Source of the DNA: JAVZLQ01 sp049972525
GTDB lineage: Archaea > Thermoproteota > Bathyarchaeia > Bathyarchaeales > Bathycorpusculaceae
Direction of reading: 5' to 3'
DNA: 16,270 nt
Assembly: GCA_049972525.1 (NCBI GenBank)
Contig: JBMFKI010000021.1
Location: 1-16,270 of the forward strand
Both the position numbers and the translations under genes were made by a program. The notes beneath the pieces were generated by a model. It worked only from the letters and a program-made list of their open reading frames with translations. It searched no databases and was not told where the DNA came from. Position 1 is the stretch's first letter, and each line of letters begins with the position of its first letter. Positions 13,789-16,270 of this stretch are shown here, one piece after another.

Positions 13789-14094
13789 TTACTCAGTAAA
13801 GTATCCTTTCATTTTTAACAGTTGAATCTGATTCTTCTTGTAACGCCAAATTATGTCGCCCCGCTTTTCAAACTGGAAATCCCAAGGCGAGACGAGAACG
13901 ACATCACCATTCCTTATCCACGCTCTTCTCTTCATTTTTCCTCGTATCCTACAGTTGCGTATGTGGCCGTCTTGGCATTTCACTAAAATTCTGTCGAAAC
14001 CCAACATCCTCTCAGCGGTTCCTAGGACATCGCTGCCTTCCGGTAAAATTATATCGCTGAGTTCGTCTTCGCTGATTACTTTTCTTTTACCCAA
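13789..14094 (-). CDS. translation initiation factor 1A (aIF1A)
   Basis: The 101-residue protein has the OB (S1-like) fold of eIF1A/IF1: VLGTAERMLGFDRILVKCQDG, then RNCRIRGKMKRRAWIRNGDVVLVSPWDFQ and IIWRYKKNQIQLL. It binds the A-site region of the small subunit during initiation. Length is usual for archaea, and the long acidic tails of eukaryotic eIF1A are absent. It starts at TTG 14094 with a GGGG (14099-14102) four bases upstream, 13 bases after the stop of the DEAD-box helicase gene, so the two are very likely co-transcribed. Confidence 0.92.
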   Translation of the reverse strand: MGKRKVISEDELSDIILPEGSDVLGTAERMLGFDRILVKCQDGHIRNCRIRGKMKRRAWIRNGDVVLVSPWDFQFEKRGDIIWRYKKNQIQLLKMKGYFTE

Positions 14095-14107
14095 ACAACC
14101 CCAGCTT

Positions 14108-15361
14108 TTACACCAATTTTTCTATTGGCGGTTTTCTTTTTTCCCAGCAATCGCTGCAGTAAACAAGCCGCTTTGGATCTGGTTTGAACGGTATTTCACA
14201 TTCTTTTCCGCAGTCTGCGCAAATGGCCTTGTATATTGTTTGAACGTTACTTTCTAACTCTTTTATTACGGTTTTTGTTAATGCCTTTATTTTGTTCAAT
14301 TCCGCTGTCTCTCCATAGCCTACTAGAGTTATGGCTGTTCCTTCAAGTCCCATCCTAGCAGTCCTTCCAATTCTGTGAAAATAAACCAGCGCATCCAGTG
14401 GGACATCATAGTTTATTATATGCGTTATTCCCTGAATGTCTAATCCTCTTGCGGCAACATCCGTAGCAACAAGCAACCTAACTTTCCCTATTCTAAAAGA
14501 GTCAAGAACAAATTCTCTTTGTGGCTGTGTAAGTCCACCGTGAAGAGGTTTTGCGTTATACCCCTTTAGGCTTAATCTGTTTGCAAGCATACTTGCTTCT
14601 TTGCGCGTTTTGCAGAATATTATTGCCCGTTTTATACCGTTTTCTTCCAAAATACTGCACAAAACATGAAACTTGCCTTTAGGGTTTACAAGCATGTAAT
14701 ACTGTCTTATCTGGGTGAGAGCTATTTCATCCTTGCTTACAAGTATCTTCTCTGGACTTTTCATGTATTTTTTGCATATGCGCATTACGTTCTGGTCTAT
14801 TGTTGCAGAAAAGAGGCTTGTCTGCCTATTCGCTGGAACTTTTGAGAGTATGTACTCAATGTCGTCTATAAAACCCATGTCGAGCATTCTGTCAGCCTCA
14901 TCAAGAACAACAGCCTTCACCATGGACAGATCAAGCGTTCCACGTTTAATGTGGTCTATTATGCGGCCAGGCGTGCCCACAACAACGTGAACCCCTCTTT
15001 TTAACATGTCCACTTGTTTCTGAATTGGTTCACCACCATAGATTGGTAAAACCTTGAGGGGCGTGTACCTACCAATTCGACTTACATGTTCTGCAACTTG
15101 AACTGCAAGTTCGCGAGTCGGCTCCAAAACTAAACCCTGAACGTTCCTGCTTCTAAAATCTACATTTTCTATCAGTGGAATTCCAAAGGCAGCCGTCTTA
15201 CCCGTTCCCGTTTGAGCTTGCCCAATAACATCCTTACCGTCAAGCAGCGGAATTATCGCTTGAGCTTGAATAGGGAAAAGGTCATCAAAGCCAAGCTCTT
15301 CAATCCCGTTCATAACTTCATCGCTTAACGGCAAATCTTTAAAGCATTTTACCAAATTCAC
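14108..15361 (-). CDS. DEAD-box RNA helicase with C-terminal zinc-ribbon
   Basis: The ATP-dependent RNA helicase has all core motifs (numbering from ATG 15391): Q motif near 34-42, AQTGTGKT (59-66), PTREL (91-95), TPGR (140-143), DEAD (164-167), SAT (195-197), VATDVAARGLD (308-318) and HRIGRTAR (339-346). After the second RecA domain, residues 391-415 form a C-x2-C...C-x2-C unit (CADCGKECEIPFKP, then VYCSDC). This zinc-ribbon type is found as a tail on unrelated proteins. The frame opens at ATG 15391, but AGGAG at 15366-15370 points to GTG 15361 or TTG 15355, which also gives a family-like N terminus (FKDLPLSDEV). It heads an operon with aIF1A, suggesting a role in ribosome or mRNA handling. 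Confidence 0.9.
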   Translation of the reverse strand: MNLVKCFKDLPLSDEVMNGIEELGFDDLFPIQAQAIIPLLDGKDVIGQAQTGTGKTAAFGIPLIENVDFRSRNVQGLVLEPTRELAVQVAEHVSRIGRYTPLKVLPIYGGEPIQKQVDMLKRGVHVVVGTPGRIIDHIKRGTLDLSMVKAVVLDEADRMLDMGFIDDIEYILSKVPANRQTSLFSATIDQNVMRICKKYMKSPEKILVSKDEIALTQIRQYYMLVNPKGKFHVLCSILEENGIKRAIIFCKTRKEASMLANRLSLKGYNAKPLHGGLTQPQREFVLDSFRIGKVRLLVATDVAARGLDIQGITHIINYDVPLDALVYFHRIGRTARMGLEGTAITLVGYGETAELNKIKALTKTVIKELESNVQTIYKAICADCGKECEIPFKPDPKRLVYCSDCWEKRKPPIEKLV

Positions 15362-15391
15362 TTCACTCCTTATGGCCACAAAACTTTGCAT

Positions 15392-15670
15392 GCACTTTCA
15401 AAAGCCTAAAAAGCCTTTCAACGTGTGCGTAAACTTTTGTGACTTCCCTATACTAGGCAGCCTAATATAAAAACCTTTACACCAGATTGGCAAGTTCGCA
15501 TGTATATTTCTAAGTGTTGATGTGCCGATATCCGTGTGAACATGAAAATCGATGTAAAATCCAGAGAATCCTCTTCGAAATTTATTATGCATTCTATTTG
15601 ACACTGTCGCAAACTTGTTTCTGCTGGCTATTATCTTTGTAGCAGAAATGCTGAAATTGATGGCGTTAAG
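15392..15670 (-). promoter_or_regulatory. gene-free gap with the helicase promoter
   Basis: This gap of 279 bases lies between the HtrA-like gene and the helicase, both reverse. On the minus strand ggtttttatattag (15463-15476) is the best TATA candidate, leaving a leader of roughly 60-90 bases. A short direct repeat aaagcct (15400-15418 region) lies near the helicase start. Open frames here (up to 68 codons) lack ribosome sites and domain-like sequence, so I regard the gap as non-coding. Confidence 0.4.
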
Positions 15671-16270
15671 TTATGGGCGTGTTCCAAGCGTTACAGCAAC
15701 ATTCATTATTTGATTTTCTCTTACTATTGTTATTTCTATTATTTGCCCTGGTAAAGTGTTTTCTTCGAGGTATGTTGAAAGTGCATCTATGTTGGTTATC
15801 CTTGTTCCGTTTATGGCTATTATGATGTCTCCACCAACGGTTATGTATTCTCCTGCAATTAGAACCTGCTTTGTTCCGCCTCTTAGACCTGCATTGGCTG
15901 CGGGTCCTCCGCTTGTGACTTGGGTTATTAGCCATCCGTATGTGACGTTCACGCCTATAGCTTTTGCTATTTCATAGGTCATGTCTACTCCTGTGGCACC
16001 TAGCCATGGATGCCTATTGTAAGAGCCTGTTGTTACCAATGAACTAATTTCTCTTAAGATCGTGTTTGATGGAATTGCGAAGCCTAATCCTTGGGAATTG
16101 CTTACGATGGCGGTTGTTATGCCAACAACTTGACCTTGAAGGTTTAGGAGTGGTCCTCCGGAATTGCCTGGGTTCAGCGGGGCAGTTGTTTGGATAACAT
16201 TGGCTATTGGGTATGTACCTGTCTCTTCAGTTATTGTTCTTCCCAAAGCGCTTACTACGCCAACGCTCAT
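15671..16270 (-). CDS. HtrA/DegP-like serine protease, C-terminal part with PDZ domain (5' end outside window)
   Basis: The visible 199 residues begin inside a trypsin-like domain (SVGVVSALGRTI) and include the active-site block TAPLNPGNSGGPLLN with Ser37 of the fragment in GNSGG. GLGFAIPSNTILREI closes the protease domain. Residues from about 88 form one PDZ domain (WLGATGVDMTYEIAKAIG, VTSGGPAANAGLRGG, GGDIIIAINGTRI). His and Asp of the triad and any signal peptide lie beyond the window edge. Such proteases degrade or chaperone misfolded proteins outside the cytoplasmic membrane. The Met at the window edge is internal and not a start. One PDZ domain places it nearer DegS/HtrA2-type than DegP. 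The gene ends at TAA 15671-15673. Confidence 0.88.
   Translation of the reverse strand: MSVGVVSALGRTITEETGTYPIANVIQTTAPLNPGNSGGPLLNLQGQVVGITTAIVSNSQGLGFAIPSNTILREISSLVTTGSYNRHPWLGATGVDMTYEIAKAIGVNVTYGWLITQVTSGGPAANAGLRGGTKQVLIAGEYITVGGDIIIAINGTRITNIDALSTYLEENTLPGQIIEITIVRENQIMNVAVTLGTRP

Noticed and set aside
13853..14257. 134-codon forward frame across the aIF1A-helicase junction
   Set aside because: It is antisense to two well-supported genes and spans their boundary.
7011..15465. GCCTAA recurring in gaps (near 7013, 10451, 11440, 15459) as a regulatory motif
   Set aside because: The same six bases are also frequent inside genes on both strands, with no fixed spacing to starts.
15398..15604. 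68-codon reverse frame in the gap upstream of the helicase
   Set aside because: It covers the likely helicase promoter, has no ribosome site and no recognisable domain or codon pattern.

Overview
The window looks like an archaeal chromosome segment of moderate A+T content. The evidence is an aEF-2 with a diphthamide-type loop, aIF1A, an EndA-type tRNA-splicing endonuclease, a tRNA-Gly with a bulge-helix-bulge intron, TATA-like boxes and many TTG/GTG starts. Gene content and protein style (zinc-ribbon tail on a DEAD-box helicase, DUF401 carrier, HTH-phosphoribosyltransferase regulator) fit a TACK-type archaeon such as a Bathyarchaeia member. That placement is inference and was not tested by phylogeny.

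Left edge (1-330). This appears to be the right end of an integrated SSV-type element. A short ribbon-helix-helix-like ORF (IntN) runs in frame through the 3' half of a tRNA-Arg(TCT) gene whose 5' half is absent. That is the arrangement left when an integrase gene carrying attP is split on integration. The element itself would lie outside the window to the left. Everything right of about 331 looks chromosomal.

Region 370-6914. A short FIST-like remnant is followed by an HTH-phosphoribosyltransferase regulator. Its 3' end overlaps a convergent HhH-GPD glycosylase-like gene that lacks the usual catalytic Lys and Asp. A forward cluster follows: mtnA, endA (Tyr and Lys kept, His replaced) and hisS. 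It meets, tail to tail, a reverse pair coding for an NSUN-type RNA m5C methyltransferase and a NIP7-like PUA protein. A small PUA/ASCH-like protein is divergent from that pair. The shared theme is tRNA and rRNA maturation and charging.

Region 6915-11376. Elongation factor 2 is followed by a lysine-exporter family protein (LysO/DUF340) split into two overlapping genes, then by a reverse multi-pass membrane protein with a proline-rich tail.

Region 11377-16270. A second IntN-like ORF without an att site lies near a perfect 9-bp hairpin and a reverse tRNA-Gly(GCC) with an 11-nt intron. Next come a nucleoside 2-deoxyribosyltransferase-like protein, a DUF401 membrane carrier, a reverse pair (DEAD-box helicase with zinc-ribbon tail, then aIF1A), and the C-terminal part of an HtrA-like serine protease with a PDZ domain that runs off the right edge.

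No CRISPR array, rRNA, transposase or complete new system was seen. The most informative oddities are the integration scar, its att-less second copy, the altered EndA and HhH active sites, the split LysO and the helicase-aIF1A pair.
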